A DNA stretch of 64,000 bases from Pseudomonas sp. NKUCC02_KPG. GTDB lineage: Bacteria > Pseudomonadota > Gammaproteobacteria > Pseudomonadales > Pseudomonadaceae. Below, piece after piece: positions 43,093 to 51,269 of this stretch; the first letter of the stretch is position 1; the number at the start of each line of letters is the position of its first letter. The notes under the pieces were generated by a model. It was not told where the DNA came from and did not search any database. It worked only from the letters and a program-made list of their open reading frames with translations. The position numbers and the translations under genes are program-made. The stretch spans positions 1 through 64,000 of the forward strand of contig NZ_JAHKRC010000021.1 of NCBI RefSeq assembly GCF_019345465.1, written 5' to 3'.

Positions 43093-44025
43093 ATGACGGG
43101 TAAATCTGTGCTCAGCGAGATGATGGCAAGAGGGCCGTCAACCACGGTCATTTCACTGCCCCGCGGCAGGCATCAACTGCACACCATGCCCACCAACGCC
43201 GGTTACGACCGGGCGCAGGACACCTCCTATTGCTGGGACGGGCGCAGGCGTGGGGACACCCCGTTTGTGATCTTGCAGCACACCCTCGCGGGCGAAGGCA
43301 ATTTGCGCTTCGAAGGCCGCCACCACCGCCTCCATGCCGGGGACACCATGTTGCTGCTGGTGCCCCACGACCATTGCTACTGGCTGGAGGAAGGCAACAG
43401 CTGGGAGTTCTTCTGGATTGCCATGTACGGCAAGGAGGCGCTGCGCCTGCAACGGGCACTGCTGGCAGAGCGCGGGCCGGTGCTACAACTGAGCAACCAG
43501 ACCATTGAAGCCCTGGCCACCACCATTGATACCTTGGTCCACACCCCGGAACTCACCGCAGGCCGGGCATCTGCCCTGGCCTATGACGCCCTGATGCTGC
43601 TCCATGATGATTTGAGCGTTCAGGACTGCACCCTGCCTACCCGTGGCTCAGGTGTGGTCGCGACTATCCAGAATCATGTGCATGCCTGCCTGAAAACGGG
43701 GCCGGACAAACACGCCCACCCCACCGCCACGGACGAACTGGACGTAGCCAGTCTCGCCCGCCTTGCTGGCTTGAGCCGCGCCCATTTCTCCCGGGTGTTC
43801 ACCCGTACGACCGGCATGTCCCCGGCAGAGTATGTATTGCACGAACGCATGAAACGCGCGGCGCACCTTCTTGAAATGACCGACCTGTCGATCAAGGCAG
43901 TGTCATTGTCCGTGGGGATCGGCGACCCTAATTATTTTTCCAAGCTGTTCCGCCGTGCGTTCTCCCTGTCCCCCAGCGAGTTTCGCTTGAGCGGCTTTTA
44001 CGTCAACAACCTGGGCACACCCTGA
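43093..44025 (+). CDS. AraC-family regulator of the alpha-galactoside genes
   Basis: The 310-residue protein has an N-terminal cupin-like ligand domain (about 50-130: HTLAGEGNLRFEGRHHRLHAGDTMLLLVPHDH) and two C-terminal AraC helix-turn-helix motifs (DVASLARLAGLSRAHFSRVFTRTTGMSPAEYV and IKAVSLSVGIGDPNYFSKLFRRAFSLSPSEFR). It diverges from melA across 146 bp, the same relation as MelR to melAB in enterobacteria, so it likely activates melA when melibiose is present. The ATG at 43093 has GACGAG about ten bases upstream; a start at 43120 is possible. Confidence 0.86.
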   Translation: MTGKSVLSEMMARGPSTTVISLPRGRHQLHTMPTNAGYDRAQDTSYCWDGRRRGDTPFVILQHTLAGEGNLRFEGRHHRLHAGDTMLLLVPHDHCYWLEEGNSWEFFWIAMYGKEALRLQRALLAERGPVLQLSNQTIEALATTIDTLVHTPELTAGRASALAYDALMLLHDDLSVQDCTLPTRGSGVVATIQNHVHACLKTGPDKHAHPTATDELDVASLARLAGLSRAHFSRVFTRTTGMSPAEYVLHERMKRAAHLLEMTDLSIKAVSLSVGIGDPNYFSKLFRRAFSLSPSEFRLSGFYVNNLGTP

Positions 44026-44224
44026 CGGGGTGCGCTCGGCTGCTTGGTAGTCGCAAACCCTGGCCGCCTGCCCCCCACAAATGTTTCCTTTCGGGGCATT
44101 GCCTGCAGCCATGCTCCCTTCTGTAACACCGCCCCACCCCACAGCACCCCAACGGCTCAAGCCATCAGCGCCTCGCAAACCCGAAATCACCGCCTGCGCA
44201 CTATTTACGTGCCTGTAGGAAAAA

Positions 44225-44241
44225 TCGGCACACGATTTGCT
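44225..44241 (+). promoter_or_regulatory. Candidate sigma-54 promoter of the hydroxyproline importer operon
   Basis: CGGCAC-ACGAT-TTGCT matches the sigma-54 consensus TGGCAC-N5-TTGCW, with GG and GC exactly ten bases apart. Transcription would start near 44252, inside the GntR operator. Confidence 0.55.
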
Positions 44242-44250
44242 AAACAAATA

Positions 44251-44260
44251 TCGTATACGA
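44251..44260. promoter_or_regulatory. GntR operator TCGTATACGA before the importer operon
   Basis: A perfect 10-bp palindrome identical to that at 50082, placed over the predicted start point, which suits repression by steric block. Confidence 0.6.
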
Positions 44261-44308
44261 AATCCTCAAATCGATATTCAACAGCACTTCAACGACTCCG
44301 AGGCTTCC

Positions 44309-45127
44309 ATGAAAAACCCCGTACTTGCCGTAGCCCTCAGCGCTGTTCTAAGTAGTTCCTTTATCGCCACGGCCCAGGCCGACAAGCTCGACGACATCAT
44401 TGGATCGGGCAAACTGCGCTGCGCCGTCACCCTGGACTTCCCACCGATGGGCTCGCGTGATGCATCCAACAAGCCGGTAGGCTTCGATGTGGACTACTGC
44501 AACGATCTGGCGAAAGTGCTCGGAGTCGATGCCGAAATCGTTGAAACCCCCTTCCCTGACCGTATCCCGGCGCTGGTCTCCGGCCGTGCCGACGTGATCG
44601 TGGCCTCTACCTCGGACACCCTGGAACGTGCAAAAACCGTTGGCCTGAGCATCCCTTACTTCGCCTTCCAGATGGTGGTGCTGACCCGCGACGATACCGG
44701 CATCAACAACTTCGACGATCTCAAGGGCAAGGCCGTGGGCAATACCAGCGGCACCTATGAAGCCATCGCCCTGGAAAAAGACGTGAAGAGCTGGGGCAGC
44801 GGATCGTTCCGTGCCTATCAGTCGCAAAACGACACCCTGCTGGCCGTTGCCCAGGGCCATATCGAAGCCACCGTCGTCACCAACACCGTGGCCGCGGCGA
44901 CCATTAAATCTGGCAAGTACAAAAACCTGAAAGTCGCCGGCAACGCACCTTACGTGGTTGATTACGTGTCCCTGGGCGCCAAGCGCAGCGAGTACGGCCT
45001 GCTCAATTACCTGAACCTGTTCGTCAACCAGCAAGTACGCACCGGTCGCTACAAGGATCTGTGGGTCAAGTGGGTCGGCACCGAGATTCCACCGGCTGAT
45101 CTGACCGTACCTCACGTTTACTACTGA
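44309..45127 (+). CDS. Amino-acid-type ABC transporter substrate-binding protein
   Basis: ATG 44309 follows GAGG and opens a 272-residue protein with a signal peptide (cleavage near ATAQA-DKL). The mature part is a family 3 solute-binding protein: IIGSGKLRCAVTLDFPPMGSRDASNKPVGFDVDYCNDLAKVLG, RIPALVSGRADVIVASTSDTLERA, and LKGKAVGNTSGTYE. These bind polar amino acids in the periplasm. Two permeases and an ATPase of the same class follow. The enzyme neighbours indicate hydroxyproline or a related imino acid as ligand. Confidence 0.9.
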   Translation: MKNPVLAVALSAVLSSSFIATAQADKLDDIIGSGKLRCAVTLDFPPMGSRDASNKPVGFDVDYCNDLAKVLGVDAEIVETPFPDRIPALVSGRADVIVASTSDTLERAKTVGLSIPYFAFQMVVLTRDDTGINNFDDLKGKAVGNTSGTYEAIALEKDVKSWGSGSFRAYQSQNDTLLAVAQGHIEATVVTNTVAAATIKSGKYKNLKVAGNAPYVVDYVSLGAKRSEYGLLNYLNLFVNQQVRTGRYKDLWVKWVGTEIPPADLTVPHVYY

Positions 45128-45137
45128 GGTATTCAGC

Positions 45138-46910
45138 ATGTCCGGGATTACTTCTCTCTGCGGTCGCAGCCTGGTTGATGGCGCAGCGGTCGGCCCACTG
45201 CTCTACGCCGATGTCGGCCTGAGTTTCTGGGGCGGCGTCGACCCGTTCAGCGGTGAGGTGATCGACCGTCACCACCCGCTCAGTGGCGAATGCCTGGCGG
45301 GCCGGGTGCTGGCGATTCCCAGCGGGCGCGGCTCCTGCACCGGTAGCAGCGTGCTGATGGAGCTGATCAGCAATGGTCATGCCCCCGCAGCCCTGGTGCT
45401 GGCTGAGGCCGATGAGATTCTGACCCTTGGCGTGCTGGTCGCCCAGACCCTGTTCGAACGCTCCCTGCCGGTGCTCTGCATCGGCAGCGAAGCCTTTGCC
45501 GGCTTGCAGCGCAAGGCGTTCGCCAGTGTCAACGGCACACACCTGAGCCTGTTTGATACAGCGCCTGACTACACCGCAACAACATCGTTCAGCGATACAC
45601 CCACTGCAGACCCAGGCACCGAAATCGAGCTGACCGAGCACGATCGGGCACTGCTCGATGGCAGCTACGGCAAGGCCGCCCAGGTCGCGATGCAAATCGT
45701 TTTGCGCATGGCGCAATTGCAAGGGGCCGCACAACTGATCGACATCACCCAGGCGCATATCGACGGCTGCATCTATACCGGGCCTGCCAGCCTGCGCTTT
45801 GCCCAACAACTGGTTGAATGGGGCGCCCGGGTCCGGGTGCCCACTACCCTCAATTCGATTTCCGTAGACCAGCGCCGCTGGCGTGAACTGGGTATCGACC
45901 CTGTACTCGGCGTACCGGCCAGTGCTCTGGGCGATGCCTATATGGCCATGGGTGCGCAGCTGAGTTTCACCTGCGCGCCTTATCTGCTGGACACCGCGCC
46001 CAAGGAGGGCGAGCAGATCGTCTGGGCCGAGTCCAACGCGGTGGTGTACGCCAACAGCGTGCTCGGCGCACGCACACTCAAATACCCCGATTATCTGGAT
46101 ATCTGCATTGCCCTCACCGGCCGTGCGCCGTTGATTGGCTGCCATCTGGAGAGTCAGCGCAAAGCCCGTTTACACGTTCAGGTGCCGCAACTGGCTGACC
46201 TCGACGACTCTTTCTATCCCCTGCTCGGTTATCACATCGGTGCCCTGGCCGGGAGCCGTATCCCGTTGGTGTCGGGGCTGGAACACCATCACCCGGACCG
46301 GGACGATCTCAAGGCATTCGGTGCGGCCTTTGCCACCACCAGCGCGGCGCCTTTGTTTCATATTGCCGGGGTAACACCTGAAGCGTTGAATCCGGCACAG
46401 GTCCTGGATCAAGCACTGGCGGTGATCACGATCAATGTGCAGGACCTGCTGCTCAGCTGGCAGGAACTCAACAGTGCCCGTGATTCCAGAGTGGATGTGG
46501 TCTCCCTGGGCAACCCGCACTTTTCCCTGACCGAGTTCGCTCATTTGGCGCGCCTGTGCCAGGGCCGGCATCGCCACCCTGATGTGGTACTGGCGATCAC
46601 CTGTGGCCGTGCCGTACTGGAGCAGGCACGCGAAGCCGGGCATATCGCCGTACTCGAAGCCTTCGGCGTCACGCTGGTCACTGATACCTGCTGGTGCATG
46701 CTGGGTGAGCCGGTGATCCCGCCGTCCGCCAGGAACCTGATGACCAATTCGGGCAAATACGCCCACTACGCACCCGGCCTTGTGGGGCGCAAGGTTCACT
46801 TCGCCAGCCTCGCCGAGTGTGTGGATGCGGCGTGCAGTGCCACGGCCAGCGGTCGCTTGCCGCTGTGGCTGCAAACCGCTGCCTCACTGGAGAACTACGC
46901 CCATGTTTGA
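45138..46910 (+). CDS. Aconitase X-type dehydratase, probable cis-3-hydroxy-L-proline dehydratase
   Basis: The 590-residue protein is a fused aconitase X: an N-terminal small domain of DUF126 type (GRSLVDGAAVGPLL..., PSGRGSCTGSSVLMELISNG, about 8-140) followed by the large DUF521-type domain (about 165-575, with ADAYMAMGAQ-like GDAYMAMGAQLSFTCAPYLL and GESNAVVYANSVLGART-like AESNAVVYANSVLGART). AcnX enzymes of this fused type dehydrate cis-3-hydroxy-L-proline to pyrroline-2-carboxylate. The gene is embedded between the binding protein and permeases. GAGG precedes the ATG. The exact substrate is inferred. Confidence 0.82.
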   Translation: MSGITSLCGRSLVDGAAVGPLLYADVGLSFWGGVDPFSGEVIDRHHPLSGECLAGRVLAIPSGRGSCTGSSVLMELISNGHAPAALVLAEADEILTLGVLVAQTLFERSLPVLCIGSEAFAGLQRKAFASVNGTHLSLFDTAPDYTATTSFSDTPTADPGTEIELTEHDRALLDGSYGKAAQVAMQIVLRMAQLQGAAQLIDITQAHIDGCIYTGPASLRFAQQLVEWGARVRVPTTLNSISVDQRRWRELGIDPVLGVPASALGDAYMAMGAQLSFTCAPYLLDTAPKEGEQIVWAESNAVVYANSVLGARTLKYPDYLDICIALTGRAPLIGCHLESQRKARLHVQVPQLADLDDSFYPLLGYHIGALAGSRIPLVSGLEHHHPDRDDLKAFGAAFATTSAAPLFHIAGVTPEALNPAQVLDQALAVITINVQDLLLSWQELNSARDSRVDVVSLGNPHFSLTEFAHLARLCQGRHRHPDVVLAITCGRAVLEQAREAGHIAVLEAFGVTLVTDTCWCMLGEPVIPPSARNLMTNSGKYAHYAPGLVGRKVHFASLAECVDAACSATASGRLPLWLQTAASLENYAHV

Positions 46911-47568
46911 CTACACCTTCCAATGGCGATCGGCAATGCGCGCCTTGCCGGACATGCTCGCAGGTGCCCTGGTCACCTTTGAGACCGCTGCACTGTCGAT
47001 GATCTTCGGCGTGGTGATCGCCCTGGCGCTGACCGTGATGCGCGAAACCAGGAACCCGTGGTTGCGCGGCATCGGCAATACCTGGGTATCCATTGCCCGC
47101 AACACCCCGTCGCTGTTTCAAATCTATATTTTGTACTTCGGCCTGGGCTCCATGGGCCTGCATGTCAGTTCATGGGTGGCCCTGCTGGCCGGGATCACGT
47201 TCAACAACGCCGGCTACCTGGCCGAAAACTTCCGTGGCGGCCTCAAAGCCGTGCCCGAAACCCAGGTCCGTGCTGCCCGCTCCCTGGGCATGAGTGCATT
47301 CCAGACCTACCGCATGATCGTCGTCCCGCAGCTGCTGCGCATTGTGTTCTACCCGCTGACCAACCAGATGGTCTGGGCTGTACTGATGACGTCCCTGGGC
47401 GTGATCGTGGGCCTGAACAATGACCTCACCGGCGTGACCCAGGACTACAACGTCAAAACGTTCCGCACCTTCGAATACTTCGCCATGGCCGCGGTGCTGT
47501 ATTACCTGATTGCCAAAGCAATCGTTGCAGTAGCCCGGCTGTTGGCCTGGCGACTGTTTCGTTACTGA
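46903..47568 (+). CDS. Polar amino acid ABC transporter permease 1
   Basis: ATG 46903 overlaps the AcnX stop by eight bases and gives a 221-residue HisM/GlnP-type permease. Features include LAGALVTFETAALSMIFGVVIAL near the start, IARNTPSLFQIYILYFGL, and the EAA loop ETQVRAARSLGMSAFQTYRMIVVPQLLR. About five spans are expected. It forms the channel with the next permease. Confidence 0.9.
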   Translation: MFDYTFQWRSAMRALPDMLAGALVTFETAALSMIFGVVIALALTVMRETRNPWLRGIGNTWVSIARNTPSLFQIYILYFGLGSMGLHVSSWVALLAGITFNNAGYLAENFRGGLKAVPETQVRAARSLGMSAFQTYRMIVVPQLLRIVFYPLTNQMVWAVLMTSLGVIVGLNNDLTGVTQDYNVKTFRTFEYFAMAAVLYYLIAKAIVAVARLLAWRLFRY

Positions 47569-47578
47569 GGACTGACCC

Positions 47579-48229
47579 ATGTTTTCAACCAGTTTTACCT
47601 GGAACGACTTTTTGTTTTTGCTGGACGGGGCCTGGGTCACCCTGCAACTGACCACCTGGGCGATTTTGCTGGGCACTGTTGCAGGACTGCTGTTCGGCCT
47701 GATGCGCGCCTTGCTGCCGCGGGCCAGTCTGCCGCTGGCCTGGGTGCTGGACGTGTTTCGCAGCGTACCGTTGCTGATCCAGTTTGTGCTGTTCAACTCG
47801 CTCAAGAGCATTGTCGGCCTGAACATCAGCGCCTTCACCGTCGGCTGCATCGTGCTTGGTGTCTACGCTGCCGCGTACTTTACCGAGATCGTGCGCAGCG
47901 GCGTGCTCGCCGTGCCATTTACCACACGCCGGGCCAGCCGCTCCCTGGGCCTGAGCTACTTGCAGGACCTGCGCTATATCGTGCTGCCCATCGCCATGCG
48001 GGTGGCCTTCCCCGGCTGGCTCAACCTGGTGCTCAGTGTGATGAAAGACACCGCCCTGGTGATGTGGATCGGCATTGTTGAACTGTTGCGTGCCTCGCAA
48101 ATCGTCGTCACCCGCATCCAGGAACCGATGCTGGTGCTGTGCATCGCAGGCCTTATCTATTACGTCATGAGCCTGGTGGTTGCCCGCCTTGGCGCTCGCC
48201 TGGAAAAAAGGTGGCAAGAAAATGATTGA
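47579..48229 (+). CDS. Polar amino acid ABC transporter permease 2
   Basis: This 216-residue permease has the same HisM/GlnP class features: GAWVTLQLTTWAILLGTVAGLLFGL, FRSVPLLIQFVLF, GVYAAAYFTEIVRSGVLAVP and the coupling loop RRASRSLGLSYLQDLRYIVLP. It follows permease 1 by 10 nt (GAGGACTG site) and overlaps the ATPase start. Two different permeases imply a heterodimeric channel. Confidence 0.9.
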   Translation: MFSTSFTWNDFLFLLDGAWVTLQLTTWAILLGTVAGLLFGLMRALLPRASLPLAWVLDVFRSVPLLIQFVLFNSLKSIVGLNISAFTVGCIVLGVYAAAYFTEIVRSGVLAVPFTTRRASRSLGLSYLQDLRYIVLPIAMRVAFPGWLNLVLSVMKDTALVMWIGIVELLRASQIVVTRIQEPMLVLCIAGLIYYVMSLVVARLGARLEKRWQEND

Positions 48230-48944
48230 GATCGTCAACGTACACAAATCCTTCGGCGACCTTGAAGTGGTCAAGGGCGTGAGCCTGACCGTGAACAAGG
48301 GCGAAGTGGTTTCGATTATCGGCGGTTCCGGCTCCGGCAAGTCGACCCTGCTGATGTGCATCAACGGTCTGGAACCGATCCAGAAGGGCCATATCCGCGT
48401 CGATGGCATCGAAGTCCATGACCGCGCCACTAACCTCAACCACCTGCGGCAGAAAATCGGCATCGTGTTCCAGCAATGGAACGCCTTCCCGCACCTCACC
48501 GTGCTCGAAAACGTGATGCTTGCACCGCGCAAGGTGCTCGGCAAAAGCAAGGCCGAAGCCGAGGCCCTGGCGGTGCAGCAACTGACCCATGTGGGCCTTG
48601 GCGACAAGCTCAAGGCCTTCCCCGGCAAGCTGTCCGGCGGTCAGCAACAGCGCATGGCCATTGCCCGTGCCCTGGCCATGTCGCCGGACTACATGCTGTT
48701 TGACGAAGCCACCTCGGCCCTCGACCCGCAACTGGTCGGCGAAGTGCTGGACACCATGCGCATGCTCGCCGAAGACGGCATGACCATGGTCCTGGTGACC
48801 CATGAAATCCGTTTTGCGCGGGATGTATCCGACCGTGTGGCGTTCTTTCGCAACGGCCTGGTGCACGAAATCGGCTCACCCGATCAAGTCATCGGCAACC
48901 CGGTGCACGCGGAAACGGCGGCCTTCCTCAAGTCGGTCAAATAA
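48222..48944 (+). CDS. Polar amino acid ABC transporter ATP-binding protein
   Basis: ATG 48222 follows AAGGTGG and overlaps the preceding stop; the product has 240 residues. Walker A is GGSGSGKS, the signature LSGGQQQRMAIA, Walker B MLFDEATSALD and H-loop VTHEIRFA. It matches the GlnQ/HisP class and completes the importer. A solitary REP sequence follows the gene before the proline racemase-like gene. Confidence 0.92.
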   Translation: MIEIVNVHKSFGDLEVVKGVSLTVNKGEVVSIIGGSGSGKSTLLMCINGLEPIQKGHIRVDGIEVHDRATNLNHLRQKIGIVFQQWNAFPHLTVLENVMLAPRKVLGKSKAEAEALAVQQLTHVGLGDKLKAFPGKLSGGQQQRMAIARALAMSPDYMLFDEATSALDPQLVGEVLDTMRMLAEDGMTMVLVTHEIRFARDVSDRVAFFRNGLVHEIGSPDQVIGNPVHAETAAFLKSVK

Positions 48945-48956
48945 CCCCCAGTCACT

Positions 48957-48979
48957 GTGGGCGCGGGCATGCTCGCGAC
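48957..48979. repeat. Solitary REP-like sequence
   Basis: GTGGGCGCGGGCATGCTCGC resembles the Pseudomonas REP GTGGGAGCGGGCTTGCTCGC. It sits between the ATPase and the next gene of the same operon. Confidence 0.6.
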
Positions 48980-49010
48980 AAGGCCCACCTCAACACAACA
49001 GGAGCAAGCC

Positions 49011-50039
49011 ATGCGGTCATCGAAAATCGTTCATGTGGTCAGTTGTCACGCCGAGGGAGAGGTTGGCGACGTGATTGTAGGTGGCGTGGCCCCGCCGCCG
49101 GGTGCCACCGTGTGGGAACAGTCGCGGTGGATTGCCCAGGACGAAACCCTGCGCAACTTCGTCCTCAACGAACCCCGTGGCGGCGTGTTCCGCCACGTCA
49201 ACCTGCTGGTTCCGGCCAAGGATCCACGGGCACAAATGGCCTGGATCATCATGGAGCCGGCCGACACGCCGCCGATGTCGGGCTCCAACTCGATATGCGT
49301 CTCCACGGTGTTGCTCGACAGCGGCATTTTGCCGATGACCGAACCGCAAACCCGACTGGTGCTCGAAGCCCCGGGCGGACTGATCGAAGCCGTGGCCGAT
49401 TGCCGGGACGGCAAGGTGCAACGGGTCGAGATCAAGAACGTACCGTCATTCGCGGACCGTCTGGATGCCTGGATCGAAGTTGAAGGCCTTGGCTCGCTCA
49501 AGGTCGACACCGCCTATGGCGGCGACAGTTTCGTACTCGCCGATGCCCGGGAACTGGGGTTTTCGATCAGCCCGGACGAAGCGAAAGACATCGTTGAAAT
49601 CGGCTTGAAAATCACCCGTGCGGCCAACGAGCAACTGGGCTTTGTCCACCCGCTGAACCCCGACTGGTCGCATATCTCCTTTTGCCAGATTGCAGCCCCC
49701 GTGGAGTACCAGAACGGGATTGCCAGTGGTGCCAACGCAGTGGTGATCCGTCCGGGCAAGATCGATCGTTCGCCCTGCGGCACCGGCTGCTCGGCGCGCA
49801 TGGCGGTATTGCAGGCCAAGGGCGTGCTCAAGGTGGGTGATCGCTTTATCGGGCGCTCGATCATCGGTTCCGAGTTCCATTGCCGCATCGACTCCATGAC
49901 CGAAGTCGCCGGACGCACCGCGATCTACCCGTGCATCTCTGGCCGGGCCTGGATCACCGGCACCCATCAGTTACTGCTGGACCCAAGCGACCCGTGGCCA
50001 CAGGGCTATCGCCTGTCGGACACCTGGTCGGGTGCGTAA
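49011..50039 (+). CDS. Proline racemase-superfamily enzyme with Ser/Cys active site
   Basis: ATG 49011 has AGGAGC six bases upstream and gives 342 residues. The family fold is shown by SCHAEGEVGDVIVGG, GDSFVLADARELGFS and DRSPCGTGCSA. The second catalytic residue is Cys256, but the first position, MCGH in racemases, is here MSGS with Ser90. A Ser/Cys pair is a known minority group; members include 4-hydroxyproline 2-epimerases and trans-3-hydroxy-L-proline dehydratases. Either activity fits this cluster: epimerase feeding the deaminase branch, or dehydratase feeding the reductase. The reaction is therefore left open. Confidence 0.8.
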   Translation: MRSSKIVHVVSCHAEGEVGDVIVGGVAPPPGATVWEQSRWIAQDETLRNFVLNEPRGGVFRHVNLLVPAKDPRAQMAWIIMEPADTPPMSGSNSICVSTVLLDSGILPMTEPQTRLVLEAPGGLIEAVADCRDGKVQRVEIKNVPSFADRLDAWIEVEGLGSLKVDTAYGGDSFVLADARELGFSISPDEAKDIVEIGLKITRAANEQLGFVHPLNPDWSHISFCQIAAPVEYQNGIASGANAVVIRPGKIDRSPCGTGCSARMAVLQAKGVLKVGDRFIGRSIIGSEFHCRIDSMTEVAGRTAIYPCISGRAWITGTHQLLLDPSDPWPQGYRLSDTWSGA

Positions 50040-50081
50040 CCCCCCCACAGCGCTGATACGAAGGCCTTTTTTTGAATTTAA

Positions 50082-50091
50082 TCGTATACGA
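50082..50091. promoter_or_regulatory. GntR operator TCGTATACGA before the deaminase gene
   Basis: Second perfect copy of the palindrome at 44251, 33 bases before the ATG at 50124. It implies a separate promoter for this gene. Confidence 0.58.
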
Positions 50092-50123
50092 AATACCATC
50101 AATATAACCGGAGGCAACAAACA

Positions 50124-51041
50124 ATGAGCAAGCGCATCAACTGGAGTGGCGTCTTCCCTGCGGTGACCACTCAATTCAACGATGACTTCACCATCAACCT
50201 GGACAAGACCCACCAGGTGATTTCCAACGTTATTCGCGACGGCGTCTCGGGCCTGGTGGTGTGCGGATCGGTGGGGGAAAACACCTCGTTGACCGCCGAA
50301 GAAAAAATCGCCGTGACCGAGGTCGCGGTGGATGCCTCTCGCGGTCGTGTACCGGTGATCTGTGGCGTGGCCGAGTTCACCAGCGTGCAAGCCGCCAAGG
50401 TGGCCAATGCCGTGCGCAAGGTCGGGGTCGACGGGGTGATGTTGATGCCCGCGCTGGTCTACGGCTCAAAGCCTTTTGAAACGGCCGAACATTATCGTTA
50501 CGTGGCCAAAAACGCCGACGTTCCGCTTATGGTCTACAACAACCCGCCGATCTACAAAAATGACGTTACCCCTGAAATCCTGATTTCCCTCGCTGATTGC
50601 GACAACGTGGTGTGCTTCAAGGACTCCTCGGGCGACACCCGGCGCTTTATCGACATTCGCAATGAAGTCGGCGACCGTTTTGTGCTGTTTGCAGGCCTTG
50701 ACGACGTGGTGCTCGAAAGCATCGCCGTGGGTGCCGAGGGTTGGGTATCGGGGATGTCCAACGTATTCCCCAAAGAAGGCGAAACCATCTTCCGCCTGGC
50801 CAAGGCCGGGCGCTTTGCCGAGGCCATGCCGATCTATGAGTGGTTGATGCCGATTTTGCACCTGGACGCCCGCGCCGACCTGGTGCAGTGCATCAAGTTG
50901 TGTGAGGCCATTGCCGGTCGCGGCAGCGCCTTGACCCGCCCACCGCGCCTGGCCCTGCCCCGGGAAGACCGTGAATTTGTCGAGCGGATCATGGCCAAGG
51001 CCCTGGCCAACCGTCCGCAGTTGCCCGATGTCGGCTTGTAG
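50124..51041 (+). CDS. DHDPS-family aldolase/deaminase, probable 1-pyrroline-4-hydroxy-2-carboxylate deaminase
   Basis: The 305-residue protein has the dihydrodipicolinate synthase-family lysine Lys166 (NVVCFKDSSG) and Tyr138 (LMVYNNPP), with a GSVGENTSLTAEEK block in place of the usual GTTGE. In P. aeruginosa a member of this family (LhpC) deaminates pyrroline-4-hydroxy-2-carboxylate to 2-oxoglutarate semialdehyde in hydroxyproline catabolism. The neighbouring proline racemase-like gene and importer support that role. GGAGG precedes the start. Other 2-keto acid aldolases of this family cannot be excluded. Confidence 0.8.
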   Translation: MSKRINWSGVFPAVTTQFNDDFTINLDKTHQVISNVIRDGVSGLVVCGSVGENTSLTAEEKIAVTEVAVDASRGRVPVICGVAEFTSVQAAKVANAVRKVGVDGVMLMPALVYGSKPFETAEHYRYVAKNADVPLMVYNNPPIYKNDVTPEILISLADCDNVVCFKDSSGDTRRFIDIRNEVGDRFVLFAGLDDVVLESIAVGAEGWVSGMSNVFPKEGETIFRLAKAGRFAEAMPIYEWLMPILHLDARADLVQCIKLCEAIAGRGSALTRPPRLALPREDREFVERIMAKALANRPQLPDVGL

Positions 51042-51055
51042 CCGGTGAGGCGTTC

Positions 51056-51204
51056 CGTAGTCGCTGTCGAGTAGAACGAGGCTACGATCGGCGGCGTAGC
51101 GGTCGTAAACCGGCGCACGGGGTATGCCTGACTAACCGTGGGAACCGATTTTATGACGGCTTCGCCGCCGATCGCAGCCTCGCACGGCTCGTCAGCGACT
51201 ACAG
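51056..51204. repeat. Palindromic repeat of the 150-bp family, locus 2
   Basis: One 149-bp copy starting GTAGTCGCTGTCGAGTAG and ending GTCAGCGACTACAG lies between the deaminase and reductase genes. It is more diverged than the copies at 60 kb. A further GTAGTCGCTGCGATCG piece follows at 51225. Confidence 0.82.
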
Positions 51205-51269
51205 ATTCGTCACCAACTCCGTGCTGTAGTCGCTGCGATCGAGAGGGTTTCACCGCCCGCACAATGTCC

